A DNA stretch of 64,000 nucleotides, taken from NCBI GenBank assembly GCA_963665045.2, contig CAXXJQ010000009.1, positions 1 to 64,000 on the forward strand, written 5' to 3'. A model generated the notes under the pieces. That model ran no database searches. It had not been told where the DNA came from and saw only the letters and a list, made by a program, of their open reading frames with translations. Made by a program: the position numbers and the translations under genes. This document shows positions 20,284 to 28,320 of the stretch, piece after piece. Source of the stretch: JAFGRU01 sp016934985. GTDB taxonomy: Bacteria; Desulfobacterota; Desulfuromonadia; Desulfuromonadales; JAAYDE01. The first letter of the stretch is position 1. Each line of letters begins with the position of its first letter.

Positions 20284-21228
20284 TTACCAAGCTGTTACAC
20301 GGTAGCTACCTTGTTTACGCTCACCCTCAAAAGTTCTAGGAATATTTAAGTTGAAATTTTTAATGCCTTTTTTTATTTCTTTTTTAAGCTCATTTCTTAT
20401 TTCTGCATTTAACATTGCATGATCAATTTCTTTTAAGACTTCTTTTTTTCTTTTTCCTTTTCCAATGGCCCTTCGTTTTTCATTGCTAAGTAGGATTAAA
20501 AATAAAATAATTGACCACCTTGTGAACCTAGTAACTAGGTTCCTTTCTGGATCGTGCGTCGTAGCTCCTCCACCATGAACAAGTTTGCTTCTTGTATTGT
20601 AGAGTTCTTTTAGTTTTTCAAATACTTCAATTGGATCTATGCCGCAAAGGCTAAGTAAAAAGGCCGCTCGGTGAGAAAGCTTGTATTTAATGTCGGATGG
20701 ACTTTCATTGTATAGTGATTCTAGGCTTATTGTCGCGCTAATAAACCCTTCGTCACTGTATACAAACTTTTTTTCTGAATCGTGGAAATAGTCCATTGCT
20801 ATTTCTAAAAATTCATTTTCGTTGACTATGCCAATATATTTATCGTGAAGTTTTCCGATAAAAGCTATAAATTTGTGAGCATACTTTTCAACTTCAGGAA
20901 TTGCTTCGCTCGGGAATATTACTTTTATCGAGGTAGATAGCGGTTTTGCTTTACCAAGGTCTTCTTTTGATTTTATTGGTATTCCGCTTCCTCCTTTAAC
21001 ATCAGGTGCATTATTTGAAATCAAGGATGAAAATCTTAAGTATGGTTCAATTTCTTCACCCATTGAAAATTTATGGCTATCGTCACCCAGAAGGTAGGCA
21101 TATAATTTATCGGCCTTTTTCTCTAGCAACAATTCTCCCTTTCTTAGCCAAACTTTTCTCTTTAGCTTAACTTCTTCTGGGATAAGACCTTTTATTTCAA
21201 AATTCCATTGATAGAGTTGCTTACTCAT
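20284..21228 (-). CDS. Cassette-encoded Apea-like HEPN protein
   Basis: A 314-residue soluble protein, low GC. The C-terminal part reads like an Apea-like HEPN domain: FISATISLESLY (about 162-173), KLSHRAAFLLSL, then LKELYNTRSKLVHGG with Arg213 and His218 in the canonical Rx4H arrangement, both present. The tail is very lysine-rich. HEPN domains of this type are often metal-independent RNases in anti-phage and toxin systems; activity here is inferred. Start MSKQLYQW is preceded by TTTGAGGTTAAAC. It is bounded on both sides by attC-like sites, so it is a mobile cassette gene. Confidence 0.75.
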   Translation of the reverse strand: MSKQLYQWNFEIKGLIPEEVKLKRKVWLRKGELLLEKKADKLYAYLLGDDSHKFSMGEEIEPYLRFSSLISNNAPDVKGGSGIPIKSKEDLGKAKPLSTSIKVIFPSEAIPEVEKYAHKFIAFIGKLHDKYIGIVNENEFLEIAMDYFHDSEKKFVYSDEGFISATISLESLYNESPSDIKYKLSHRAAFLLSLCGIDPIEVFEKLKELYNTRSKLVHGGGATTHDPERNLVTRFTRWSIILFLILLSNEKRRAIGKGKRKKEVLKEIDHAMLNAEIRNELKKEIKKGIKNFNLNIPRTFEGERKQGSYRVTAW

Positions 21229-21266
21229 TTTTTGTTTAACCTCAAATGAGAATTATATTTTTTGAC

Positions 21267-21370
21267 GCATAACGTTGAGATAAGCGGGCGCGCGACTCAG
21301 ACAAAATTGGTAGCGGCCTTTTCGAGAAACGACCCGTGGAAATCGCTCCGCCTTAATTGAATGGTTATAT
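21267..21370 (-). repeat. attC-like recombination site, 104 bp
   Basis: The minus-strand start ATATAACC contains the stop codon of the 90-aa gene, and the end is CAACGTTATGC, just before the HEPN cassette. Arms AAGCGG/CCGCCTT pair imperfectly. The middle matches the sites at 20177 and 21652 (GCGGGCGCGC, TTTTCGAGAAACGA). Confidence 0.75.
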
Positions 21371-21637
21371 TTTCCGTTTCCGCTTTGCCTTCTTTTTACC
21401 CTTTGAAAATTTCTGAAAATTTAACTGTTCTGTTCGGTCAAAGGCTCGCATGGCCCTTTGCTGATCGTCATAACCAAAATTTTTGTGTTTTTTGGGCGGG
21501 TCCCAAACTGAATAAACGATAAATAGAATTAAGGCCCCTAAAAAGAGCACCGGGAAAACAGGCTTTTCCAAGACGAAGAGGACAATTGTGAGGAGCATGG
21601 TAAGAGCAAAGATTCCTTTTAGAACTTTTTCTTTCAC
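21365..21637 (-). CDS. 90-aa cassette-encoded small membrane protein
   Basis: A 90-residue protein beginning with GTG. Two adjacent hydrophobic segments (about 7-23 and 27-44) are followed by a basic cytoplasmic tail ending KGKKKAKRKRKI. The GAGGGG Shine-Dalgarno lies directly after the GTTATATTTT core of the preceding attC, as is usual for cassettes. No family recognised. Low GC. Its stop codon lies inside the next attC. Small two-helix proteins in cassettes can be toxins or immunity proteins, but nothing here decides it. Confidence 0.6.
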   Translation of the reverse strand: MKEKVLKGIFALTMLLTIVLFVLEKPVFPVLFLGALILFIVYSVWDPPKKHKNFGYDDQQRAMRAFDRTEQLNFQKFSKGKKKAKRKRKI

Positions 21638-21651
21638 AATTACCCCTCAAA

Positions 21652-21754
21652 ATATAACGTGGCTATAACCGGGCGCGCTGCTCAGGCAAAACTGGCAGCG
21701 CCTTTTTCGAGAAACGAACCGAGAAAATCGCTCCGGTTCATTGATGTGTTATGT
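21652..21754 (-). repeat. attC-like recombination site, 103 bp
   Basis: On the minus strand it starts ACATAACACATCAATGAACCGG, which contains the lipoprotein stop codon, and ends CCGGTTATAGCCACGTTATAT; the two arms are imperfect inverted repeats. The centre is shared with the 20177 and 21267 sites. Confidence 0.75.
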
Positions 21755-22330
21755 CCCTGAATCTAAACATGTTTTTCCATTTTCATCGGGTATCAAAAGG
21801 ATATTTATCATATCTTGGAATTTGTCTTGTGTAGTCATTTTTGACCAATTTGAATCATGAAAATCAGGGGGCCTGGAAATATAAAAGTAAAATTCATTTA
21901 AAAACCATTCTGATGGCATTTTTTTAGATCGCTGATCAATTACAAGAACAGTGTATTTGCAACGCTCATCAATGGGCACTCCATCCAAGTATATCTTAAA
22001 TTGATTTAATACAGCCATTGCACAAAGAGCATCGAAAGAACCCTCACCGCCCCTCATATAATGACCTTTTATAATGTTATAATTTTCTTGAAGAGACTCC
22101 CTTTTAGATTTGAGGTATTCCTTCGATTTTGAATTGTCAGAAAAAACTTTTGTCGCAACTATTTTTCCGTCTTCAACGACGTTTTCCATTTTTGTTGTAA
22201 TAAGAAGTTCGCTGGCTTCTTTGACAATTTTTGCGGCCTTCATGCAGTTTGTTTTTAAATCACGAGGCTTGCTACATCCCAAAAAAAGTAAACTTATCAG
22301 AAGAAATATGAATAAATGACGTGATTTCAT
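21749..22330 (-). CDS. Cassette-encoded lipoprotein, hypothetical
   Basis: A 193-residue protein with a lipoprotein signal FIFLLISLLFLGC (lipobox Cys at residue 18). ATG 22330 (MKSRHLF) is preferred to the upstream in-frame ATG, which sits at the attC-like core. The mature domain has Cys residues in KTNCMKAA, LCAMAV, ERCKYTV and KTCLD, possibly disulfide-bonded in the periplasm. No family recognised. Low GC. An attC follows directly. A half attC-like core ACATAAC (22343-22349) lies upstream, making this the first recognisable cassette of the array as transcribed. Confidence 0.65.
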   Translation of the reverse strand: MKSRHLFIFLLISLLFLGCSKPRDLKTNCMKAAKIVKEASELLITTKMENVVEDGKIVATKVFSDNSKSKEYLKSKRESLQENYNIIKGHYMRGGEGSFDALCAMAVLNQFKIYLDGVPIDERCKYTVLVIDQRSKKMPSEWFLNEFYFYISRPPDFHDSNWSKMTTQDKFQDMINILLIPDENGKTCLDSGT

Positions 22331-23149
22331 AACATTATTGAGACATAACATAGTGTAGACGGACTACTTTCCGTATTATATTGCGGAACGGTCAGCCCGA
22401 TTTGTTTAAATTCAACTAGTTCCCCGCGTAAAGTTTGCAGGTGCTAAGGAAAATAACAGGACAGCAAAGCTGCCTTTCCCTATCAAACATACAGATGCTC
22501 CACTTCACATCTAGCACCTTGAAATTACATGACTTACAGAAATTGGGGCCACTCCCCAGTTCCAATTTTGCATCATTGCATGCCAGCCCTCCCCGATTTT
22601 ATTTTCCACCTGAGCAGGCAAAAACAAAAAACCGCTGGTCTGCGTTATGCCGACAACAGCGGTCTGAAATTCTTTTTAAGTGAGCTTTTTTATCAGCGGG
22701 TTCTTTCACCATTCCGTCCTTCAGGCAAACCCATCAGGTTTAAGCATTTCTAACTTACTCCTGTTGAAAGGGATCGTCAAAAGGTTTCTCAAGCACAGCG
22801 GTAATAGATCGGAAACAGGGGGACCCCAAACCTATTTTTTCCGCGTCAAACAAAATTCAGGCATGGTGGTCTCTAATTCTAAAATAAAAAACAGGAGTGG
22901 TGGATGAGAAAGCCAGCTCCCGTAAGTACCGTTGCCACATGCAGGAGAATTCCGGGCACAGGGGGGTTAATCCCAAAGCAGTATCTATGCGCTTGAATTT
23001 CCTACCGAAAAGAATTGCGGTTCGCTATACTACTGTCATGATGTCAACAGCCGGGAGAGAGAGATTTCAGTGCCCCGGCCTGATGGTGAATGTTGAAAAA
23101 CCGGTTGTTTTTCAGCTCAACTTACTCTACGGTTTTTTAGGTCAACCTA
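22331..23149. other. Gap between cassette array and PLD-helicase
   Basis: No supported gene, and in particular no integrase. It holds a half attC-like core at 22343. A hairpin ACCGCTG/CAGCGGT (22631-22659) is followed on the minus strand by TTTTTGTTTTT, a good leftward terminator with no visible gene before it. The terminator-shaped repeat at 22880 also lies here. A minus-strand TTGACA (about 23044-23049) might start a short transcript ending at 22880. Confidence 0.4.
22880..22940 (-). repeat. Terminator-shaped repeat, copy 1
   Basis: On the minus strand GTGGCAACGGTACTTACG is followed by GGAGCTGG...CCACTCC and then TGTTTTTTATTTT, an intrinsic terminator. A diverged second copy lies at 26601-26657. 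The two copies bracket the helicase gene and have the same orientation. Confidence 0.45.
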
Positions 23150-26100
23150 TTGAAATCCGACGGCCAAATAAGCTTCTTTGACGATGACGTGGATATCCAA
23201 GCCAACCTCCGCAGGGTTGAAGACTGGCCCGAGGCCGAACGTTTCCCCTTCAACTTCAAATCCACCCGTGTCGAGGATATCGTCCTCAAGGATCTGTCCG
23301 GCAGCTCCTCGCCTCTCGTTATCACCGGGTTCACCTCATTGGATTACATTATCGATTTCGTCGCCGACCTCCCGGAAAACATTCCGGCTTCCATCCGCCT
23401 GCTCATCGGCAGCGAGCCCTCCCCGGCCCGCCGTTCGGATTACAGCCTGAAAGAGAAAACCCTGCCGCAGGAGGTCATCGATTACTGGCTGAACGCCGGG
23501 ATTTCATTGCGCCTTTGCTATAAAATCGTCCAGGTCAGAGAAATGATCGAAAGCGGTCGCCTGCAAAGCCGCTTTATCAAGGACGAAAAGCGGAAACTTC
23601 ACAGCAAGATTTTTGTTGCCGACGAAGCTGTGACCCTGGGCTCCAGTAATTTCAGCTATACCGGGATGCAGCGCCAGCTGGAAGCCAACGCCCGTTTTCA
23701 AATTCAGAAAGAACCGAAACGTTACCGCGAAGCCTGCAACATCGCAAACAACTACTGGGAACTGGGCGAAGATTACAATCCCTATCTCATGGACCTGCTA
23801 AACCAACTGCTGAAGGTCGTTTCCTGGCAGGAGGCCCTGGGGCGGGCCTGCGGAGAGCTGCTGGAAGGAGACTGGGCCACCAAATACATTAGAACCCATC
23901 TGGGGGTGGGCGGACGTGAACTCTGGCCCTCCCAGAAAACCGGTATCGCCCAGGCAATGTGGATGGTCGAGAATGTCGGCAGCGTCCTTATCGCTGATGC
24001 CACCGGCTCGGGCAAAACCCGTATGGGTGCCCACCTGCTGCGCGCCGTAATGGATCGCATCTGGAGCACCGGCCGCATGCGCAAGGACATGACGGCCCTG
24101 GTCTGCCCACCGGGAAACGTGGCCAACGCCTGGAAAGACGAAGCCATCGAGTGCGGTCTGCAGTTGTCGCCCCTGTCCCACGGGGTTCTAAGTCACAAGG
24201 GTTCGGAGAAACACGAAAGCGTCATCCAGGTCATCCGCCGGGCGCAATCCCTGGCCATAGACGAGGCGCATAACTTCCTCAACCAGAAATCCTCCCGCAC
24301 CCGCGGCCTGCTGGGGAATATGGCAGACGTGGTGGTGATGTTCACTGCAACTCCCATCAACAAAGGAGTCCGCGATCTGCTCATGATTGTCGATCTTCTC
24401 GGCGCGGACAACCTGGAAGATTCGGCCTTGCGTCTTTTTGACAGCCTGGCCAGACGGCTGGGCCACCAGGGAGGCAGCTTTGCCACCACGCAGGCCGAAC
24501 GCATGGAAATGCAGAAAGAGGTTCAGCGTTTCACATTGCGGCGCACCAAAACTATGCTCAATGCCATGGTCGATGAGAACCCGGCTGCCTATCGCGATGA
24601 TTTCGGGAAAACCTGCCGCTATCCGGAGCACCGCTCGAAAACCTATGCGACTGGAGAAACGGCTGACGATCAAAAGATAGCTGCCGAAATCCGTGAGCTA
24701 GCCACAGAACTGAAGGGCCTGGTCAATCTGCGCTCCGGTGTGGAAGTACCGGAGGCCCTAAAAAAGGTTATCGATGAGGATTCCTACATCCGTGGGCGTC
24801 TCCGGGGAGCCAAAGGCCTGGCGCTTTACCACCTGATGTCGCGGTTGCGCTCCTCAAAGGCCGCTCTGATAGAGCACCTGTTAGGGACAGCGGCGGCAAA
24901 GAAACAGTTTCACATTGATGAACAGATCAAGAACGAAGAAACCGGAAATGTTCTGGGACATCTCCATGAGAGTGCCGGCCAGGTCCAAAAAAGCTCTTTG
25001 CAAGACAAACTTCCGATCTGGCTGACCGACCCCGGCGAACACGGCAAGGCCGTCCTGGATGAGGTGAACATCTACAGCAAGATTCTAGCTCTGGCCGATC
25101 GGATGAGCGATTGCCGGGAGCGTTCCAAGGCCCGGAAACTGATTGCCCTTGCCGAAAAACATCCGCTGCTCATCGCTTTCGACAGCTGCCTCATCACCCT
25201 CGAAATAATCAGAAACCTCATTGTTGAGGAATTTTCAGCCTGTGAAGTTATTGTCGCCACGGGGACGAAGGAAAGCCAGCGAAGAAAAGTCAACCAGTTC
25301 TTCGCGCTGGGGTCAAAAGCCGAAAACATTATAGCCTTATGTTCGGATGCCATGTCCGAGGGGCTGAATCTGCAGCAGGCCTCGGCGGTAATGCTGCTGG
25401 ATATGCCGAGCGTCATACGCATCGCCGAACAACGCGTCGGCCGGGTGGACAGGATGAACAGTCCCCACAAAAAGATCGAGGTCTGGTGGCCGAAAGACAG
25501 TGAGTCCTTTTCATTGAAAGCCGATAAAAGGTTTTTTGAGCGCTACACCGAGGTAAAAGAAATCCTCGGCTCTAACCTTGACCTGCCTGAGGATCTGGTT
25601 CCGGAAGAGATTCGGGGGAGCGGCCCGGCAACAGCCGAAGAAATGATCGAGCAGCTTGAAGAAATGGCACGCAAAGGACAAACATGGGATGGGCTGCGCG
25701 ATGCCTTTCAACCGGTCAGAGAACTTGTTGACCCGGAAAAGGGTCTGGTCCCTGCGGATGTTTTTGAACAGGTCAGAAATTCCAAAGCCAGGGTTGTCTC
25801 CACGGTCAGCCTCGTACGGGCCAGAAAACCCTGGGCATTTTTGGCCATTGCCGGCGCCGAGCATGGCGCGCCAAAATGGATTCTCCTTGAGAGCTTAAAA
25901 GGCAACCCCGTCACTCATCTTGAAGATGTTGCAACAGCTCTGAGAAAACTTCTGGGTGAGGATATGGAGCAACGTCCGATGGACAAACAGGCATCCGAGC
26001 TCATAGAGCGCTTTCTGTGCCGGGTGCTGGAGACGGAGGAACTGCTGCTGCCCCGCAAAAAGCGGCGTGCCCTGGAGGAAATGGATATGATCCTGAGCCA

Positions 26101-26440
26101 CTACCTCAATCAGGCTGACCGGGAACAGGACCATGACCGCACTGCGGTCATTAAAACGGCCAAAGGGCTGCTGGGCATTCCAGCCAATGAGGAGGAACGC
26201 CCTGACCTTGATGCACTGGCGGAAGCCTGGCTGGATCTGATCCGTGACTGCTGGTATGAAAAATTGACCCAGAGAAGACGCGTTAAACCGCTGAGACTCA
26301 AAGACATCAGAAACGAACTGAAAAACAAACCCATCCCTTCGGAAAAAATAATCCGGGCTTTCAGCCATATCCCGGCAGCCCGGCCCATACATACCAGAGT
26401 CGTCTCGGCCATTGTCGGGGTTCCGGGTGATGCCTGCTAA
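23150..26440 (+). CDS. PLD-nuclease / SF2-helicase fusion protein
   Basis: A 1096-residue protein. The N-terminal phospholipase-D-like domain has one HKD motif (His151, Lys153, Asp158, then GSSNFS). The SF2 helicase core follows: Walker A ATGSGKT (284-290), DEAH (371-374), TATP (399-402) and motif VI QRVGRVDR (761-768). The C-terminal 250 residues are helical and unassigned. The start is TTG at 23150; an in-frame TAG lies 12 bases upstream, so it cannot start earlier, and TTTAGG serves as a weak ribosome-binding site. One HKD implies a dimer for nuclease activity. PLD and SNF2-like helicases cooperate in DISARM and other anti-phage systems, so defence is a fair inference. No methylase or partner gene is adjacent. 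Confidence 0.8.
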   Translation: MKSDGQISFFDDDVDIQANLRRVEDWPEAERFPFNFKSTRVEDIVLKDLSGSSSPLVITGFTSLDYIIDFVADLPENIPASIRLLIGSEPSPARRSDYSLKEKTLPQEVIDYWLNAGISLRLCYKIVQVREMIESGRLQSRFIKDEKRKLHSKIFVADEAVTLGSSNFSYTGMQRQLEANARFQIQKEPKRYREACNIANNYWELGEDYNPYLMDLLNQLLKVVSWQEALGRACGELLEGDWATKYIRTHLGVGGRELWPSQKTGIAQAMWMVENVGSVLIADATGSGKTRMGAHLLRAVMDRIWSTGRMRKDMTALVCPPGNVANAWKDEAIECGLQLSPLSHGVLSHKGSEKHESVIQVIRRAQSLAIDEAHNFLNQKSSRTRGLLGNMADVVVMFTATPINKGVRDLLMIVDLLGADNLEDSALRLFDSLARRLGHQGGSFATTQAERMEMQKEVQRFTLRRTKTMLNAMVDENPAAYRDDFGKTCRYPEHRSKTYATGETADDQKIAAEIRELATELKGLVNLRSGVEVPEALKKVIDEDSYIRGRLRGAKGLALYHLMSRLRSSKAALIEHLLGTAAAKKQFHIDEQIKNEETGNVLGHLHESAGQVQKSSLQDKLPIWLTDPGEHGKAVLDEVNIYSKILALADRMSDCRERSKARKLIALAEKHPLLIAFDSCLITLEIIRNLIVEEFSACEVIVATGTKESQRRKVNQFFALGSKAENIIALCSDAMSEGLNLQQASAVMLLDMPSVIRIAEQRVGRVDRMNSPHKKIEVWWPKDSESFSLKADKRFFERYTEVKEILGSNLDLPEDLVPEEIRGSGPATAEEMIEQLEEMARKGQTWDGLRDAFQPVRELVDPEKGLVPADVFEQVRNSKARVVSTVSLVRARKPWAFLAIAGAEHGAPKWILLESLKGNPVTHLEDVATALRKLLGEDMEQRPMDKQASELIERFLCRVLETEELLLPRKKRRALEEMDMILSHYLNQADREQDHDRTAVIKTAKGLLGIPANEEERPDLDALAEAWLDLIRDCWYEKLTQRRRVKPLRLKDIRNELKNKPIPSEKIIRAFSHIPAARPIHTRVVSAIVGVPGDAC

Positions 26441-26600
26441 TATTTCCCGGGAATGACAGGGAATTTCTGTCTGATTTTGACAATAGGGTCAATTGTTAAA
26501 CTTGGCAATTCTGAACGGCCTTTCTCACTGGGAAAAGAGGTGACGCCAGGGTTGCTCCTCCGAAAACGAATCATGCCGCTGCGCGTTAAGCCAGGCCCGC

Positions 26601-26657
26601 AAAAAAAAATGGGGGCTGGTGAGGAGTGAACCAGCTCCCTTGGTGCCATTGCCACCT
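26601..26657 (-). terminator. Terminator after nifV; copy 2 of the terminator-shaped repeat
   Basis: On the minus strand GGGAGCTGGT/ACCAGCCCCC forms a near-perfect 10-bp stem followed by A and nine T. It lies about 200 bp past the nifV stop and is the only terminator there. The 5' part GTGGCAATGGCACC resembles copy 1 at 22880. The rest of 26441-26839 holds no supported gene. Confidence 0.6.
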
Positions 26658-26839
26658 GGCGCCCCAAGATTACATTCCAAGAAAAATCCACAAGGACGGC
26701 CTGTTTCCCCGGGTTCACAACCTCCTTTCGGCTTTTGAAAACCAGAGAATCAGCTCAATCCGGCTGCTGGGAGACCCCACCGTAAACTCACAGCAACCTC
26801 TTGCAACCAGCGGTTCGTCCCGCTTTTAAACCCGTATGA

Positions 26840-28009
26840 TCACTGGTGTCTTCTGTCACGGATCTGTTCAACGCTGACCTTCTGGGCCAGCACCAGCAGT
26901 TCCTCTTCCGACAAAGAGCGGGCCAGCCTCTCTGCCTTGAAACGGACCTCGCTGTTGAGACGAGACAGGGCCGCTTCGTCGAGAGTGAGGCCGTAACGGC
27001 TGAGGGTATGGCGCAGAGCGGCCCGGCCCGAATGCCTGCCGACTATTATTTCACGCTTCACCCGCCCCACCGACTGTGGTGGAAAGGCCTCATAACTGGA
27101 AGGGTCAAAAAGGATTCCCTTCACATGCACACCGCTTTCATGGCTGAAAACCGCACTTCCGACCAGGGGACGATCCGCGGAAATCGACCGTCCCGAGATC
27201 TGGGCCACTTCACGACAGAGATTGTTGAGATGGTTATGGTTGAACTCCATCTCCAGCCCGAGGGAAACCTTGAGAGCCATGGCAACCTGCTCCAAAGGGG
27301 CATTGCCCGCTCGCTCGCCAAGTCCGTTGACCGTGACATCAACCGAATTCGCTCCTCCGAGAATAGCCGCCACGGCATTGGCCGTGGCCATGCCAAGATC
27401 GTTGTGGCCGTGGAAACCCAGCTCCAGACCAGGCTCTTTTTTCTTAAGTGCGGCAAAGGCGCTGCGTGCCTGAATAGGATTCCAGACCCCAACGGTATCG
27501 GCCAGACGTAAACGATTGGCCCCCGCCCGATGGGCAATCCTGGCGAAACGGTGGAGGAAGCGGCGCTCGGCCCGTGAAGCATCCTGGGCCCCCACGGAAA
27601 CGAATTCGAAACGTTTTGCCGCATAGGGAATAAGTTCGGCAGCCAACTCGAGGACTTTCCGGGTCGAGCTTTTCATGATGCGAATGTGAAGTGACGAAAC
27701 CGGAAATGACAGGTGAACACTTTCCACGCCTGTTTGGCAGGCCTGATCGATGTCCTCCTTGCGGGCGCGACACCAGGCAGTCAGCCTCAGGGGCAGGTCC
27801 AGCTTGGCTATCTCGCCCATAACCCGGCACTCTTCTGCCCCCATGGCGGGATTGCCGATCTCCAGTTCCTTGACCCCGGCCTCGGAAAGAAGATAGGCGA
27901 GGCGGAGGCGCTGAAATGGTGAAAAAACCACTCCCGGCGCCTGCTCGCCGTCACGGAGCGTGGTATCGATGAGGTAGATGTGGCGCTTTTTTTCAGCGAT
28001 GGAAGTCAT
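26840..28009 (-). CDS. nifV: Homocitrate synthase NifV
   Basis: A 389-residue alpha-isopropylmalate/homocitrate synthase family enzyme. It condenses acetyl-CoA and 2-oxoglutarate to homocitrate, the organic ligand of the nitrogenase FeMo cofactor. Visible: IDTTLRDGEQAPGV at about residue 14 (metal-site Asp and Arg), FHGHNDLGMATANAVAA (metal-binding HxH) and GERAGNAPLEQV. Full length for NifV, with no C-terminal regulatory LeuA domain. The start at 28009 overlaps the ferredoxin stop (ATGA). The nif context and the absence of leu genes favour NifV over isopropylmalate or citramalate synthase. Transcribed from the sigma-54 promoter at 29079. Confidence 0.88.
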   Translation of the reverse strand: MTSIAEKKRHIYLIDTTLRDGEQAPGVVFSPFQRLRLAYLLSEAGVKELEIGNPAMGAEECRVMGEIAKLDLPLRLTAWCRARKEDIDQACQTGVESVHLSFPVSSLHIRIMKSSTRKVLELAAELIPYAAKRFEFVSVGAQDASRAERRFLHRFARIAHRAGANRLRLADTVGVWNPIQARSAFAALKKKEPGLELGFHGHNDLGMATANAVAAILGGANSVDVTVNGLGERAGNAPLEQVAMALKVSLGLEMEFNHNHLNNLCREVAQISGRSISADRPLVGSAVFSHESGVHVKGILFDPSSYEAFPPQSVGRVKREIIVGRHSGRAALRHTLSRYGLTLDEAALSRLNSEVRFKAERLARSLSEEELLVLAQKVSVEQIRDRRHQ

Positions 28010-28320
28010 AGCCAGTTGCACGCGATGAGATAATCCCCTACGACTTTCCCATCTTCAAGTACATCGAAAATTTCCTGGATCTTGTCTTCGGTTATTTCGC
28101 CATACCACCAGTTGTTGGGATAATCCACCAGAACCGGTCCCAGTTCACAAGCTTTGAAACAACCGGTTGTGTTCACCAGGGCGTCAAGCCCGCCGTCGAT
28201 AATGTCTTCTTCCAGGAGAGGCAGGAACTCCGGTGATCCCTGTTTATCGGATACCCCCTGGGGCTCGCCGCTGAAAAGGAAACTGTTGCAGACGAGAATG
28301 CGGTAGGCCGGCGATTTCAT
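28006..28320 (-). CDS. Nif-linked thioredoxin-like 2Fe-2S ferredoxin
   Basis: A 104-residue protein of the thioredoxin-like ferredoxin family often found beside nifEN/nifV. The AAAAGGAG site decides the start at 28320. Relatives bind 2Fe-2S with four Cys. Here I see Cys11 (ILVCNS) and the pair in TTGCFKACELGP, but the second ligand position reads EPQGVSDK, with Ser where I expect Cys. The conserved GPVLVDYPNNWWYGEI follows. It probably passes electrons within nitrogenase cofactor assembly in the cytoplasm. It overlaps the truncated nifN frame and is coupled to nifV. Confidence 0.72.
   Translation of the reverse strand: MKSPAYRILVCNSFLFSGEPQGVSDKQGSPEFLPLLEEDIIDGGLDALVNTTGCFKACELGPVLVDYPNNWWYGEITEDKIQEIFDVLEDGKVVGDYLIACNWL

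Noticed and set aside
22331..23149. Integron integrase expected beside the array
   Set aside because: No frame shows tyrosine-recombinase motifs; the longest frames here are non-coding in appearance.
23150..26440. Mokosh type II (MkoC) or complete DISARM
   Set aside because: The helicase is SF2 with the PLD at the N-terminus, and no drmA, drmB or methylase genes are present.
26437..26718. 93-codon minus-strand ORF with a good GGAGG before GTG
   Set aside because: It runs through the terminator-shaped repeat and its poly-T; no family; more likely an untranslated 3' region of nifV.
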